Shown in pieces: positions 30,580 through 38,907 of a stretch of DNA of 64,000 nt. A model generated the notes under the pieces. The model searched no databases. It saw nothing but the letters and a program-made list of their open reading frames with translations, and had not been told where the DNA came from. Source of the stretch: Corynebacterium imitans. GTDB taxonomy: Bacteria; Actinomycetota; Actinomycetes; Mycobacteriales; Mycobacteriaceae. Made by a program: the position numbers and the translations under genes. The stretch's first letter is position 1. Every line of letters begins with the position of its first letter. The DNA is taken from contig NZ_CP009211.1 in assembly GCF_000739455.1 (NCBI RefSeq), forward strand, positions 1,184,508 through 1,248,507, given 5' to 3'.

Positions 30580-31431
30580 TTAGTCGTTTCCAGCAGAGGG
30601 GGTTGAGGCAATTGGCGGCCCGCCGCTATCGCTGCTGGCCATCCACCCGCGCACACTCGCGCTGAAGATTTCGCGGATGCTCAGCGGGTCGAGAGCGCCT
30701 GCGAGCAACCGGACTCCGAGCCCGTCGATAAGCGCGGTCAGCGAGGCGATCATGACCTGCGGGTCGCCGGACACAAACTCGCCGCTGGCCATGCCTTCCT
30801 CGACAATCGGCAGCAATTCCTGCTGCCAGCGTGCATAGGCGATCTCAGTGGCCTGCTGGGCGTCGGCAAAAGCGGCGGAGGAGGACCAGAACTGTGCCCA
30901 GGTCGCCCACTCCTGGCGGGACTCCGGCGAGCCGTCGAGCTGAATGGCAAAGAGGGCGGACAGGCGCTCGGTCGGCGTGGCGAGGGTGTGGGCGCGTGCT
31001 CGGCGCTGCGCACCCTGGCGGGAGCACTCGTCGAGCGTGGCGAGGAAGATCTCGTTTTTGCTAGGGAAGTAGTAGTGGACCGCTGAGGGGGACAGGCCGG
31101 CGGCCGTGGCGATATCGGCGACGGTGACCGCCTGGTAACCGCGCTGGGTAAACAGCGGCCATGCGGCGGCGACAATAGCGCGCTTGCGGGTCTGTCGTGC
31201 ACGATCGCGTGTGGACGTACCCGGCTCGCTGACCGTGGCGAGGGACTGCGCGTCGACTCCGGTGAGCGCGGCTAACCGGGCAAGCTCAGTCGCGCTGAAG
31301 CGGCGGACGCCGGAGAGCGACTTGGACAGCTTGCTTGCGTCGATGCCCAAGTGCGCGGCGACGTCGCGGTGGCGAAGGCCGGCTGCGGCGATAGCAGCGC
31401 GCGCAGCGTTGCGTGGCTGAGCACTAGTCAT
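30580..31431 (-). CDS. XRE-TetR fusion transcriptional regulator
   Basis: 283 residues from ATG 31431, with TACGGT seven bases upstream (leaderless). Residues 8-65 look like an XRE/lambda-repressor-type helix-turn-helix (RHRDVAAHLGIDASKLSKSL, then TELARLAALTGVDAQSLA). Residues 80-130 are a TetR DNA-binding domain (RKRAIVAAAWPLFTQRGYQA then VTVADIATAAGLSPSAVHYY, FPSKNEIFLATLD), and the rest is the TetR ligand/dimer domain. Two DNA-binding domains in one protein is unusual. As first gene of the operon it probably controls the importer and the acyltransferase, and may also act on divergent uvrB. Confidence 0.8.
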   Translation of the reverse strand: MTSAQPRNAARAAIAAAGLRHRDVAAHLGIDASKLSKSLSGVRRFSATELARLAALTGVDAQSLATVSEPGTSTRDRARQTRKRAIVAAAWPLFTQRGYQAVTVADIATAAGLSPSAVHYYFPSKNEIFLATLDECSRQGAQRRARAHTLATPTERLSALFAIQLDGSPESRQEWATWAQFWSSSAAFADAQQATEIAYARWQQELLPIVEEGMASGEFVSGDPQVMIASLTALIDGLGVRLLAGALDPLSIREIFSASVRGWMASSDSGGPPIASTPSAGND

Positions 31432-31538
31432 GATGACAACCGTATGAATTCCTGGCAGAAGTCGCAACCGTTTGATGCTTAGTGTAAAAAACTATCGCAA
31501 CTTCGCCCCTTTCGGGGGCAACGCGTATGGTTGTGGGC
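31432..31538. promoter_or_regulatory. divergent promoter region between regulator and uvrB
   Basis: Two -10-like elements face away from each other: TACGGT on the minus strand (31439-31444) seven bases before the regulator ATG, and TATGGT on the plus strand (31526-31531) seven bases before the uvrB ATG. A GCCCC/GGGGC hairpin lies at 31505-31519. A binding site of the regulator is likely here but none is proven by symmetry. Confidence 0.45.
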
Positions 31539-33632
31539 ATGGCTTTTGCTGCAGAACACCCGGTCCTGGCGCACTCTGAATTCCGCCCCGTCGGCGAGAT
31601 CGAGCGGCGCGAGAAGCCCTTCGAGGTGGTCTCCGAGTTCGAGCCTTCGGGCGACCAGCCCGCGGCGATTGCGGAGCTGGACGAAAGGCTGCGCCGCGGG
31701 GAGGAAGACGTGGTGCTTATGGGTGCCACTGGTACCGGTAAGTCCGCTACCGCCGCCTGGTTGATTGAGCAGCAGCAGCGCCCGACTCTGGTGATGGCCC
31801 CGAATAAGACGCTTGCCGCGCAGCTCGCCAACGAGTTACGCCAGCTGCTGCCTAACAACGCGGTCGAGTACTTCGTGTCCTACTACGACTACTACCAACC
31901 AGAGGCGTACATCGCGCAGACCGATACGTACATTGAAAAGGACTCGTCGATTAATGACGATGTGGAGCGCCTGCGCCACTCGGCGACCTCGGCGCTGCTC
32001 TCGCGACGAGACGTCGTGGTGGTCTCCTCCGTGTCGTGTATCTACGGTCTCGGTACACCGCAGTCCTACCTGGACCGCTCGATCGTGCTGCGTGTGGGCG
32101 AGGAGGTCGAACGCGATCGTTTCCTGCGCCTGCTTGTCGACGTGCAGTACGAGCGCAACGACGTCGACTTCAAACGTGGCACCTTCCGCGTCAAGGGCGA
32201 CACCGTGGACATCATCCCCGCCTACGAGGAAGTCGCGGTGCGTGTGGAGTTCTTCGGCGACGAGGTCGACGAGCTCTACTACATCCACCCGCTCACCGGG
32301 GATGTGCTCAGTCAGGAAGACGAGGTCCGCATCTTCCCGGCCACCCACTATGTGGCCACTGACGAGCGCATGGAAAAGGCGATTGAGGCGATCAAGGAGG
32401 AGCTCGCGGACCGGCTCGAGGAACTGGAGAATAAGGGCAAGCTGCTCGAGGCGCAGCGCTTGCGCATGCGCACCGAGTACGACCTGGAGATGATCCAGCA
32501 GGTCGGGTTCTGCTCCGGCATTGAGAACTACTCGCGGCACATGGACGGCCGCGGCCCCGGCTCCGCACCGGCGACGCTCATTGACTATTTCCCAGAGGAC
32601 TTTCTCACCATTATCGACGAGTCTCACGTCACCGTGCCCCAGATCGGCGGCATGTTTGAGGGCGATATGTCGCGCAAGCGCAACCTGGTGGAGTTTGGGT
32701 TCCGCCTGCCGAGTGCCGTCGATAATCGGCCCCTGACCTTCGACGAGTTTGAGGCCCGCGTCGGCCAGACCGTGTACATGTCGGCTACGCCAGGCGACTA
32801 CGAGCTCGAGGCAGCGCACGGCGAGTTCGTCGAGCAGGTGATCCGCCCGACCGGCCTGGTGGATCCGAAGGTGACGGTCAGGCCGACGAAGGGACAGATC
32901 GACGACCTCATCGAAGAGGTACGCAAGCGCGTCGAGAAGCAGGAGCGCGTGCTCGTGACCACGCTGACGAAGCGGATGGCCGAGGACCTGACCGACTACC
33001 TGCTCGACCATGGCATCAAGGTGCGCTACCTGCACTCCGACATCGACACCCTGCAGCGCGTTGAGCTGCTGCGCCAGCTGCGTCTTGGCGAGTTCGACGT
33101 GCTCGTCGGCATTAACCTGTTGCGCGAGGGCCTCGACCTGCCGGAGGTCTCGCTCGTGGCGATCCTGGATGCGGATAAGGAGGGCTTCCTCCGCTCGACA
33201 ACGTCGCTGATCCAGACCATCGGCCGCGCCGCCCGCAACGTTTCCGGCGAGGTCATCATGTACGCCGACCAGGTCACCGAGTCGATGCAGCAGGCTATCG
33301 ACGAGACCGAGCGCCGCCGCGAGAAGCAGCTCGCCTACAACAAGGAACACGGCATCGACCCGCAGCCGCTGCGCAAGAAGATCGCCGACATCTTGGACCA
33401 GGTCTACGAGAACGCCGACGGCGAGAGCACCGGCGCTGGCGAGGCGGCGGTGGTAGCCAAGCCGGACACCTCGACTATGGCCTCTGACGAGGTGCAATCG
33501 CTTATCGACGACCTGACGAAACAAATGGGCGACGCCGCCCGCGAGCTCAAGTTCGAGCTGGCGGGTCGCCTGCGTGATGAGATCGCGGACCTGAAAAAGG
33601 AACTCCGTGGTATGAAAGACACAGGAAACTAA
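31539..33632 (+). CDS. uvrB: excinuclease ABC subunit B
   Basis: 697 residues from ATG 31539, leaderless behind TATGGT; an in-frame ATG at 31527 lies within the -10 element. Walker A is [11 protein letters not shown], followed by the beta-hairpin region [20 protein letters not shown], motif [10 protein letters not shown], helicase motif V-VI ([15 protein letters not shown] and QTIGRAARN), and the C-terminal UVR domain [20 protein letters not shown] that contacts UvrC or UvrA. UvrB verifies DNA damage after loading by UvrA and recruits UvrC. uvrA is 7 kb downstream. Confidence 0.97.
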   Translation: MAFAAEHPVLAHSEFRPVGEIERREKPFEVVSEFEPSGDQPAAIAELDERLRRGEEDVVLMGATGTGKSATAAWLIEQQQRPTLVMAPNKTLAAQLANELRQLLPNNAVEYFVSYYDYYQPEAYIAQTDTYIEKDSSINDDVERLRHSATSALLSRRDVVVVSSVSCIYGLGTPQSYLDRSIVLRVGEEVERDRFLRLLVDVQYERNDVDFKRGTFRVKGDTVDIIPAYEEVAVRVEFFGDEVDELYYIHPLTGDVLSQEDEVRIFPATHYVATDERMEKAIEAIKEELADRLEELENKGKLLEAQRLRMRTEYDLEMIQQVGFCSGIENYSRHMDGRGPGSAPATLIDYFPEDFLTIIDESHVTVPQIGGMFEGDMSRKRNLVEFGFRLPSAVDNRPLTFDEFEARVGQTVYMSATPGDYELEAAHGEFVEQVIRPTGLVDPKVTVRPTKGQIDDLIEEVRKRVEKQERVLVTTLTKRMAEDLTDYLLDHGIKVRYLHSDIDTLQRVELLRQLRLGEFDVLVGINLLREGLDLPEVSLVAILDADKEGFLRSTTSLIQTIGRAARNVSGEVIMYADQVTESMQQAIDETERRREKQLAYNKEHGIDPQPLRKKIADILDQVYENADGESTGAGEAAVVAKPDTSTMASDEVQSLIDDLTKQMGDAARELKFELAGRLRDEIADLKKELRGMKDTGN

Positions 33633-33657
33633 GACTAGAAAGGCGCATCGACGCACC

Positions 33658-34116
33658 ATGCATTCCTATAACTCGATCGCAGTAGGTACCGACGGCTCGC
33701 CGACGTCGCTCGTCGCTGTCCGCGCGGCAGCGAGCCTCGCCCGCGTCTACGACGCACAGCTGACGGTCATCTGCGCGCACTACACGGCCTCCGGATCGAT
33801 GCTGAACTCCACTAACGCGGAGTTGAGCAAAATCGACATCGTCACCGAGACCGGCTCGCAGGAGATCCTCGCCCGCGCCCGCGCCATCGCGGAGGAGGAA
33901 CAGGCACCGCGGATCAACGTGGTCTCCAAGGCGGGCCAACCGGCGAACGTGCTGCTCGAGTCGGTTGCGGAGTACGAGGTCGACCTGCTCGTGGTGGGCA
34001 ACAAGGGCATGCGTTCGCTGGCGGGCAGGCTCTTCGGCAACATCCCCGGGAACGTGGCGAAGAAGGCACCAGTAGACGTTATGCTGGTGGACACCAGGGC
34101 AGAGGGACACGACTAA
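33658..34116 (+). CDS. universal stress protein (UspA family)
   Basis: 152 residues from ATG 33658, 25 bases after uvrB with AGAAAGG upstream. One Usp domain: IAVGTDGSPTSLVAVRAAAS at the N-terminus and the nucleotide-binding end VVGNKGMRSLAGRLFGNIPGNVA. The consensus G-x2-G-x9-G-[S/T] is present except that the last position is Asn, so ATP binding may be weaker. The function is a general stress role; the target is unknown. It may be cotranscribed with uvrB. Confidence 0.9.
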   Translation: MHSYNSIAVGTDGSPTSLVAVRAAASLARVYDAQLTVICAHYTASGSMLNSTNAELSKIDIVTETGSQEILARARAIAEEEQAPRINVVSKAGQPANVLLESVAEYEVDLLVVGNKGMRSLAGRLFGNIPGNVAKKAPVDVMLVDTRAEGHD

Positions 34117-34186
34117 CCAATAGGGTCGGGTCCGGAGTATCATGTGTAAAGATTCCCCAACTTGATGAAAGGTCATCCATTACACC

Positions 34187-34630
34187 ATGGCTGATTACTA
34201 CAACACCATCGTCGTCGGCTCTGACGGATCTAAGTCCTCCTTGCTTGCAGTGGAGCGTGCAGCAAAGATGGCCGCGGCCTTCGACGCGACGCTGGTCATT
34301 GGCACGGCCTACTACCGCAGTGAGGAAGACGCTTCCAAGGCGCTCCGCCAGGACTCGGTAACCATCCTGGGCGATGATCAGGCGTTGAAGAACCTAGAGG
34401 AAGCTGCTGAGCACGCGCGTAGCTTCGGTGTTTCGGACGTGCAGACCGCGACGCGCCCGGGTACCCCGGTTGAGGCGCTCATGGCGATCGTCAACGACAA
34501 CAACGCTGAGCTGCTGGTGGTTGGTAACCGCGGCATCAACTCGCTGACCGGCCGCCTGCTCGGCTCCGTGCCGGCAGATGTGGCCCGCCAGTCCGACTGT
34601 GACGTGATGATCGTCCACACCGTCAAGTAA
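34187..34630 (+). CDS. universal stress protein (UspA family)
   Basis: 147 residues from ATG 34187; GATGAAAGG lies upstream and a TATCAT -10 element at 34138. A single Usp domain with VVGSDGSKSSLLAVERAAKM and LVVGNRGINSLTGRLLGSVP, where the full ATP-binding motif G-x2-G-x9-G-S is present, unlike its neighbour. The two are paralogues in tandem. A perfect terminator follows. Confidence 0.9.
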   Translation: MADYYNTIVVGSDGSKSSLLAVERAAKMAAAFDATLVIGTAYYRSEEDASKALRQDSVTILGDDQALKNLEEAAEHARSFGVSDVQTATRPGTPVEALMAIVNDNNAELLVVGNRGINSLTGRLLGSVPADVARQSDCDVMIVHTVK

Positions 34631-34646
34631 ATACGTTCACACACAG

Positions 34647-34681
34647 CCGGCCGTCTCTCGCAGAGAGACGGCCGGTTTTGT
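34647..34681 (+). terminator. intrinsic terminator after the stress-protein genes
   Basis: CCGGCCGTCTCT (34647-34658) pairs perfectly with AGAGACGGCCGG (34664-34675), followed by TTTTGTT. Confidence 0.9.
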
Positions 34682-34698
34682 TGTGCGCGGTGGGGGTA

Positions 34699-36900
34699 TT
34701 AAAGCTCGCCGATCACCGTTAGGCTCTGGGTTGCGCGAGTCGCGGCGACGTAGAGATCCTGCAGGCCCTGCGGTGAGGCGTCGACGATGCGGCGGGGATC
34801 AACCAGGATGACGTGGTCGAACTCTAGCCCCTTCATCTGCGCAACGTTGTCCGCGTCGATGACGGCGACCATCCTGCCATCGGCCTGCAGTGAACCAACA
34901 ACCTCCGCCGGATCTGTGCCTGCCGGCAGGTGGCGCACGGGGACGCCGGTTTCGCGGATCGCCACCGAAGAGCTCGCCTCGGGGTCGATCTCGGCAAGGA
35001 GCTCGTCGGCGTACTCCATCACCTCGGCGGGGGTCCGGTAGTTCACCGTCAGCTGGTGGGTACGGAAGCGCTCGCCCACAAAAGGTTCGAGGGTCATGGC
35101 CCACTCGTCGCTGCCGGCGGGGGAGGAGGTCTGCGCGGTATCGCCGACTAGTGTCATCCACTTCGATGGGCAGCGGCGGAAGACCATCCGCCACTCCATC
35201 GGTGTGAGCTCCTGGGCCTCGTCGACGATGACGTGGCCGTAGGCCCAGGTGTGGTCCTCGCGGGCGCGCTGAGCCGTGGAGCGAATGTCGGTGACACGTT
35301 GGCGGCTGGCCAGGGTCTCGGCGTCGATAACGTCGGCGGCGGAAAGGATCTCGGCTTCGAACTGGTCGTCGTCGTTATCCGTCGACTCGGAGGATGCCAA
35401 CACGTCGAGCGCGTCCTCGGCTTCCTCGACGAGCTGTCGCCACTGCGCCTCTTCCTTTGCTTTCTGTTCGGTGGGGTCGGTGACGCCGATGAGGACGGAC
35501 AGCTCGTCGTAAAGCGCGGTGTCTGAAGGATAAAACCCTGTGCCCGGCGCGCGGTAGAGCGCGTCTTGTGTGTAGGCGTCGTAGTCGCCGGCGACGGTCT
35601 CGATGCGGGCGCGGTCAGTCAGAGTTGCATCGAGTACTTCGGCCGGGTCGAGCTCGGGGAAGTACTCGTTGACCAAGTCGATGACCTGCTGCTCCTCAGC
35701 GAGATCGTCGTGGAGCTGGTCCACGTCGGCGGTGGACAGGAGGTTCTCGCCGCCGAGCGGGTCACGGCCAATGCGATCGGCGAGCGCCTCCGCGAGCGAC
35801 TGCGTGAGGTGTTCCGCGAAGAACTCGCGCGCCTGATTGTGCGGCTTGCGGGAGCGGCGCGCACGCGTCCGTGCCGCCTTGACCATGGTCGGGGTCGCCG
35901 CGATGTCGACCGAGCCGATCTTCAGCGGCACCGGAGCAGCAGGGACCGTCTCGTAAGCCTGGACGGCGCGCTTAAGGATGGTGACCATCTCCTCGGAGCC
36001 TTTCACCTCGCGCGCCGCCGCCGACTCACCGCTGGCGGTTGGGCGGAAGCCGGGCACCAGATCCTCGATGGTCGAAAGCACCACGCCGGTCTCGCCCAGC
36101 TCCGGCAACACCCGCGAGATGTAGTCCAAAAAGGCGGGGTTCGGCCCGATGATGAGCACACCGGTACGCGAAAGCTGCTCGCGCCATGTGTACAAAAGGT
36201 ATGCCACCCGGTGCAGCGCGACCGCGGTCTTGCCAGTGCCGGGCCCGCCCTGCACCACCATCACGCCGCGGGTGGGGTCGCGGATGATCTCATCCTGTTC
36301 GCGTTGGATCGTCTCCACGATGGAGCGCATGTGTCCCGTGCGGGCGGCGTTCATCGCGTGCCGCAGGGCTGCCTCGGAGCCGACGTTGCCGCGCTCGACC
36401 TCCGCGTCGAGGCCTTCCCCGGCGAGTACTTCATCATCCACGGCGGTGACAGTGCGCCCCCGCATGCGGATGTTGCGCCGCTGCTCCACACCCTCTGGGT
36501 GCGCGGTGGTGGCGAGGTAGAAGGGGCGCGCGAGCGGGGCCCGCCAGTCGAGGAGCAAGGTGCGGTAGTTGTCCTCGCGGTCGTCCATGCCCATTCGCCC
36601 GATGTAGCGCCGCTCCAAGCCTTCGCGGCCGGGCACTGGGTTTTCCACCTCGTCGTCAGCCACATCGATACGCCCGAAGACGAGACCCACCTCGGCGATG
36701 TTCAGTGCGTCGAGTTTCGCGTTAAGTCCGTGGTACTCGGTCTCGCGCCGCACGAGCGCATCCGAGTCGGGGTTGTCTGGATCCACGTCGCGCTGCACTG
36801 CGGCAAGCTTTTCCTGCGCCGCTGTCACCTCTGCGTCGAGGTGCGCAAAGAGCGTGTCCACATACGCCTGTTCGGCTGCGATCTTCTCGGGGTTTCCCAC
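34699..36900 (-). CDS. HelD-like RNA polymerase-associated ATPase (UvrD superfamily)
   Basis: 733 residues from GTG 36900 behind GAGGAGG at 36911. The frame is open to 36951, but that part overlaps the terminator of the upstream gene. An N-terminal helical pair (EQAYVDTLFAHLDAEVTAAQ) is the coiled arm that reaches into RNA polymerase in HelD. Walker A GGPGTGKTAVALHR is near residue 220; Walker B VIVDEAQELTPMEW and motif RYRTPAEVMEYADEL-like VNYRTPAEVMEYADELLAEI lie in the second half; the end LQDLYVAATRATQSLTVIGE is motif VI. HelD removes stalled polymerase from DNA, and actinobacterial relatives can protect it from rifamycins. The subclass cannot be decided here. Confidence 0.85.
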   Translation of the reverse strand: MGNPEKIAAEQAYVDTLFAHLDAEVTAAQEKLAAVQRDVDPDNPDSDALVRRETEYHGLNAKLDALNIAEVGLVFGRIDVADDEVENPVPGREGLERRYIGRMGMDDREDNYRTLLLDWRAPLARPFYLATTAHPEGVEQRRNIRMRGRTVTAVDDEVLAGEGLDAEVERGNVGSEAALRHAMNAARTGHMRSIVETIQREQDEIIRDPTRGVMVVQGGPGTGKTAVALHRVAYLLYTWREQLSRTGVLIIGPNPAFLDYISRVLPELGETGVVLSTIEDLVPGFRPTASGESAAAREVKGSEEMVTILKRAVQAYETVPAAPVPLKIGSVDIAATPTMVKAARTRARRSRKPHNQAREFFAEHLTQSLAEALADRIGRDPLGGENLLSTADVDQLHDDLAEEQQVIDLVNEYFPELDPAEVLDATLTDRARIETVAGDYDAYTQDALYRAPGTGFYPSDTALYDELSVLIGVTDPTEQKAKEEAQWRQLVEEAEDALDVLASSESTDNDDDQFEAEILSAADVIDAETLASRQRVTDIRSTAQRAREDHTWAYGHVIVDEAQELTPMEWRMVFRRCPSKWMTLVGDTAQTSSPAGSDEWAMTLEPFVGERFRTHQLTVNYRTPAEVMEYADELLAEIDPEASSSVAIRETGVPVRHLPAGTDPAEVVGSLQADGRMVAVIDADNVAQMKGLEFDHVILVDPRRIVDASPQGLQDLYVAATRATQSLTVIGEL

Positions 36901-36945
36901 CCGGTCATTCCTCCTCACGGTTGGTCGCGGGGTGTACCGCTGTAG

Positions 36946-36990
36946 CAACAAACAGCCCCGCCGCCCGGATTATTCCGGACTGGCGGGGCT
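36946..36990 (-). terminator. terminator upstream of the HelD-like gene
   Basis: AGCCCCGCC (36954-36962) and GGCGGGGCT (36982-36990) pair perfectly with an inner CCGG/CCGG stem; on the minus strand GTTTGTTG follows. It ends the DoxX-like transcript. Confidence 0.7.
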
Positions 36991-37011
36991 TCAGTGTAAA
37001 AGCGCGGGGGT

Positions 37012-38046
37012 TTAGCCCAGCTTCTTCTGCAGCTTCTTCACGGTCTGCTTGGCGCGCTTCTCCGCCTTCTTTGCCTTGCGCTTCCACTTCAGCTTTGTGA
37101 TGAAGGAGGGATCAGCGTCGAGCTTGTCGAAAGCCTTCTGCAGCTTATCGACGGAATCCTGCGCCTTCTTCTCCAACTTCTTGTGGTTCTTCTTCACCTT
37201 GTGCTTGGCGGACAGCTTGTCCAGCGTGCTCGGGCGCAGGTCATCGATGGAGTCCTGCAGGTCACCGACGACGGCGTTGACCTTGCGCTTTGCCTTGTAC
37301 TGCTGCAGCTTGGAAGGCTTGGCCTGGTCAATGAGCTTCTCCGCGTCGAAGTCCTCGTAGGCGTCCTGCGCACGATCCGCGGTCTCGGAGAGGAACTTCG
37401 AGGTCTGCTTCTTGGCGTCATCGAACCAGTCGCCGGCGACCTCGGTGGCGTGGGCAGCGGTCTTCTTCCAGTCGTCCTTGTTGTCATCGACGTAGTCGGT
37501 GACGGTCTCGGTCGCGTCGCTGAACCAGTCGCTGGCCTTGTTCATGGCCTTCTCGGTCTCAGACTGGGTCGGCAGCGCCTGCTGCACGTTCTTCTTTGCA
37601 ACCTTTGCTGCGTTCTGCGCGCGCCACTGCAGGCCCGGCTTGCCGTCCGTATCGACGGTGGCGAGCAGCACACCACCGGCGAGCGCGACGTCGGTCAGAG
37701 CGCCGGTGCGGCGGCGAGCCTTGTCGTCCTCATCCTCGGCCTCCCAGAAGGCGTTGCGGCCAATCAGGGAAGGCACGGTGGTCAGCGCCAGCAGGGATGC
37801 GGAAGTGCGCGGCATCTTGCCGATGGCGAAGAGGCTGCCAGCACCTGCCTTCACACCGCCAACGAGCTGCGCGGCGGTCTCCGGGTCTTTCGGCACCAGG
37901 CCGCGGTACTCGCGCGGCACGACGGAGCGTACCTTCTTCAGCGCGGATGCTGCGGCCTCCTTGTGGCCGGCCGGGTTCAGCATGGTCTCAACACCATCGA
38001 TGATGTACACGGACGCCAGCATCGGGCGAGCGATCTTACGAATCAT
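37012..38046 (-). CDS. DoxX-like membrane protein with long charged C-terminal tail
   Basis: 344 residues from ATG 38046; an ATG at 38058 is in frame but touches the AGAAGGA sequence. Residues 1-150 resemble the DoxX family (MIRKIARPMLASVYIIDGVE, a middle hydrophobic part LVGGVKAGAGSLFAIG, and TGALTDVALAGGVLLATVDT). From about residue 155 to the end the protein is hydrophilic and dominated by Lys, Asp and Ala (for example KKTAAHATEVAGDWFDDAKK), ending in very basic helices (KWKRKAKKAEKRAKQTVKKL). The tail could bind nucleic acid or the membrane surface. Function unknown. Confidence 0.7.
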   Translation of the reverse strand: MIRKIARPMLASVYIIDGVETMLNPAGHKEAAASALKKVRSVVPREYRGLVPKDPETAAQLVGGVKAGAGSLFAIGKMPRTSASLLALTTVPSLIGRNAFWEAEDEDDKARRRTGALTDVALAGGVLLATVDTDGKPGLQWRAQNAAKVAKKNVQQALPTQSETEKAMNKASDWFSDATETVTDYVDDNKDDWKKTAAHATEVAGDWFDDAKKQTSKFLSETADRAQDAYEDFDAEKLIDQAKPSKLQQYKAKRKVNAVVGDLQDSIDDLRPSTLDKLSAKHKVKKNHKKLEKKAQDSVDKLQKAFDKLDADPSFITKLKWKRKAKKAEKRAKQTVKKLQKKLG

Positions 38047-38196
38047 CTCTATAACCATTCCTTCTCATTTACGTTTATGGGGATCTTGCGATCGGAGCCC
38101 GAAACGGACTCGTCTACCACCAACTGTACTTGCGTTTCCGTGCTTCTGGTGGGGACCCGGGCTACGCGCGTGCAAACGTGCCGGTATTGGCAGGTA

Positions 38197-38793
38197 TTAC
38201 CAGCGTCGCTGCCACCACTCGTCCAGGTGCGGGCGCTCCTCACCCAGGGTGGTTGGCTTGCCGTGGCCCGGCCGCACGATGGCCTCGTCCGGGTAGACGG
38301 CGAAGAGCTTGTCCTTGACCTCCTTGTACAAGCGGACGAAGTCACCCTCCGAGGACGTCTTGCCCAGCCCGCCCGGGAATAGGGAATCGCCGACGAAGAG
38401 GTTCGGTACGCCGTCGATTTCCACGGCAATCGCTGCGCCGCCCGGGGTGTGGCCGCGCAGGATGGAGACAGGAAACTGGTGCCCGGCGAACTCGAGCACG
38501 TCGTCGTCGCGCAGCTCGTGGTCGACTGCGGCAGGCAGCGCCGGCGCGTCCAGATAGGGAGCCCAGTGCCGGGCCCCGGTCGCCTCGAGCACCTCGACGA
38601 GCGCGCGGGTGTGGTCGTGGTGGCGGTGGGTGGTCAGCACGTCCGTGATCTTCACGCCGGCGTCACGGGCGAGGGAGAGGAGTGCTTGGGGGGCCGCGGC
38701 GGCGTCGATAAGCAGCCCCTTGTCCCCGGCACAAATGAGGTAGCAGTTGTTGTCCATCTCGGACACAGAAATGTGATGCAAAGTAAGCGTCAT
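38197..38793 (-). CDS. metallo-beta-lactamase-fold hydrolase
   Basis: 198 residues from ATG 38793, with a TACGCT element seven bases upstream (leaderless). Metal site THRHHDHT (residues about 55-62), then RGHTPGG, VGDSLF (Asp bridge) and RPGHG near the C-terminus, the full set of the glyoxalase II-like branch. An orthologue beside uvrA is conserved in Mycobacterium and Corynebacterium. The substrate is likely a thioester or small ester but unknown. Confidence 0.88.
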   Translation of the reverse strand: MTLTLHHISVSEMDNNCYLICAGDKGLLIDAAAAPQALLSLARDAGVKITDVLTTHRHHDHTRALVEVLEATGARHWAPYLDAPALPAAVDHELRDDDVLEFAGHQFPVSILRGHTPGGAAIAVEIDGVPNLFVGDSLFPGGLGKTSSEGDFVRLYKEVKDKLFAVYPDEAIVRPGHGKPTTLGEERPHLDEWWQRRW

Positions 38794-38800
38794 GGACCCT

Positions 38801-38806
38801 AGCGTA
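38801..38806 (-). promoter_or_regulatory. -10 element of a leaderless hydrolase promoter
   Basis: On the minus strand TACGCT ends seven bases before the ATG at 38793. Confidence 0.4.
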
Positions 38807-38907
38807 GACAGATCTGGAATAGGCCGGGGGAAAGCACAGTTGTGAGGGGTTGGTAGCTTCTAGGGCAGAAGAGCAATAGAAACGTACTCGGGAAGGGACG
38901 TGGTGAC

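Noticed and set aside
30557..30656. Longer N-terminus of the substrate-binding lipoprotein
   Set aside because: Would place a 33-residue non-signal sequence before a clear Tat/lipoprotein signal peptide and overlap the regulator stop.
35566..36945. 459-codon plus-strand frame over the HelD-like gene
   Set aside because: Antisense shadow; no ribosome binding site or recognisable domain.
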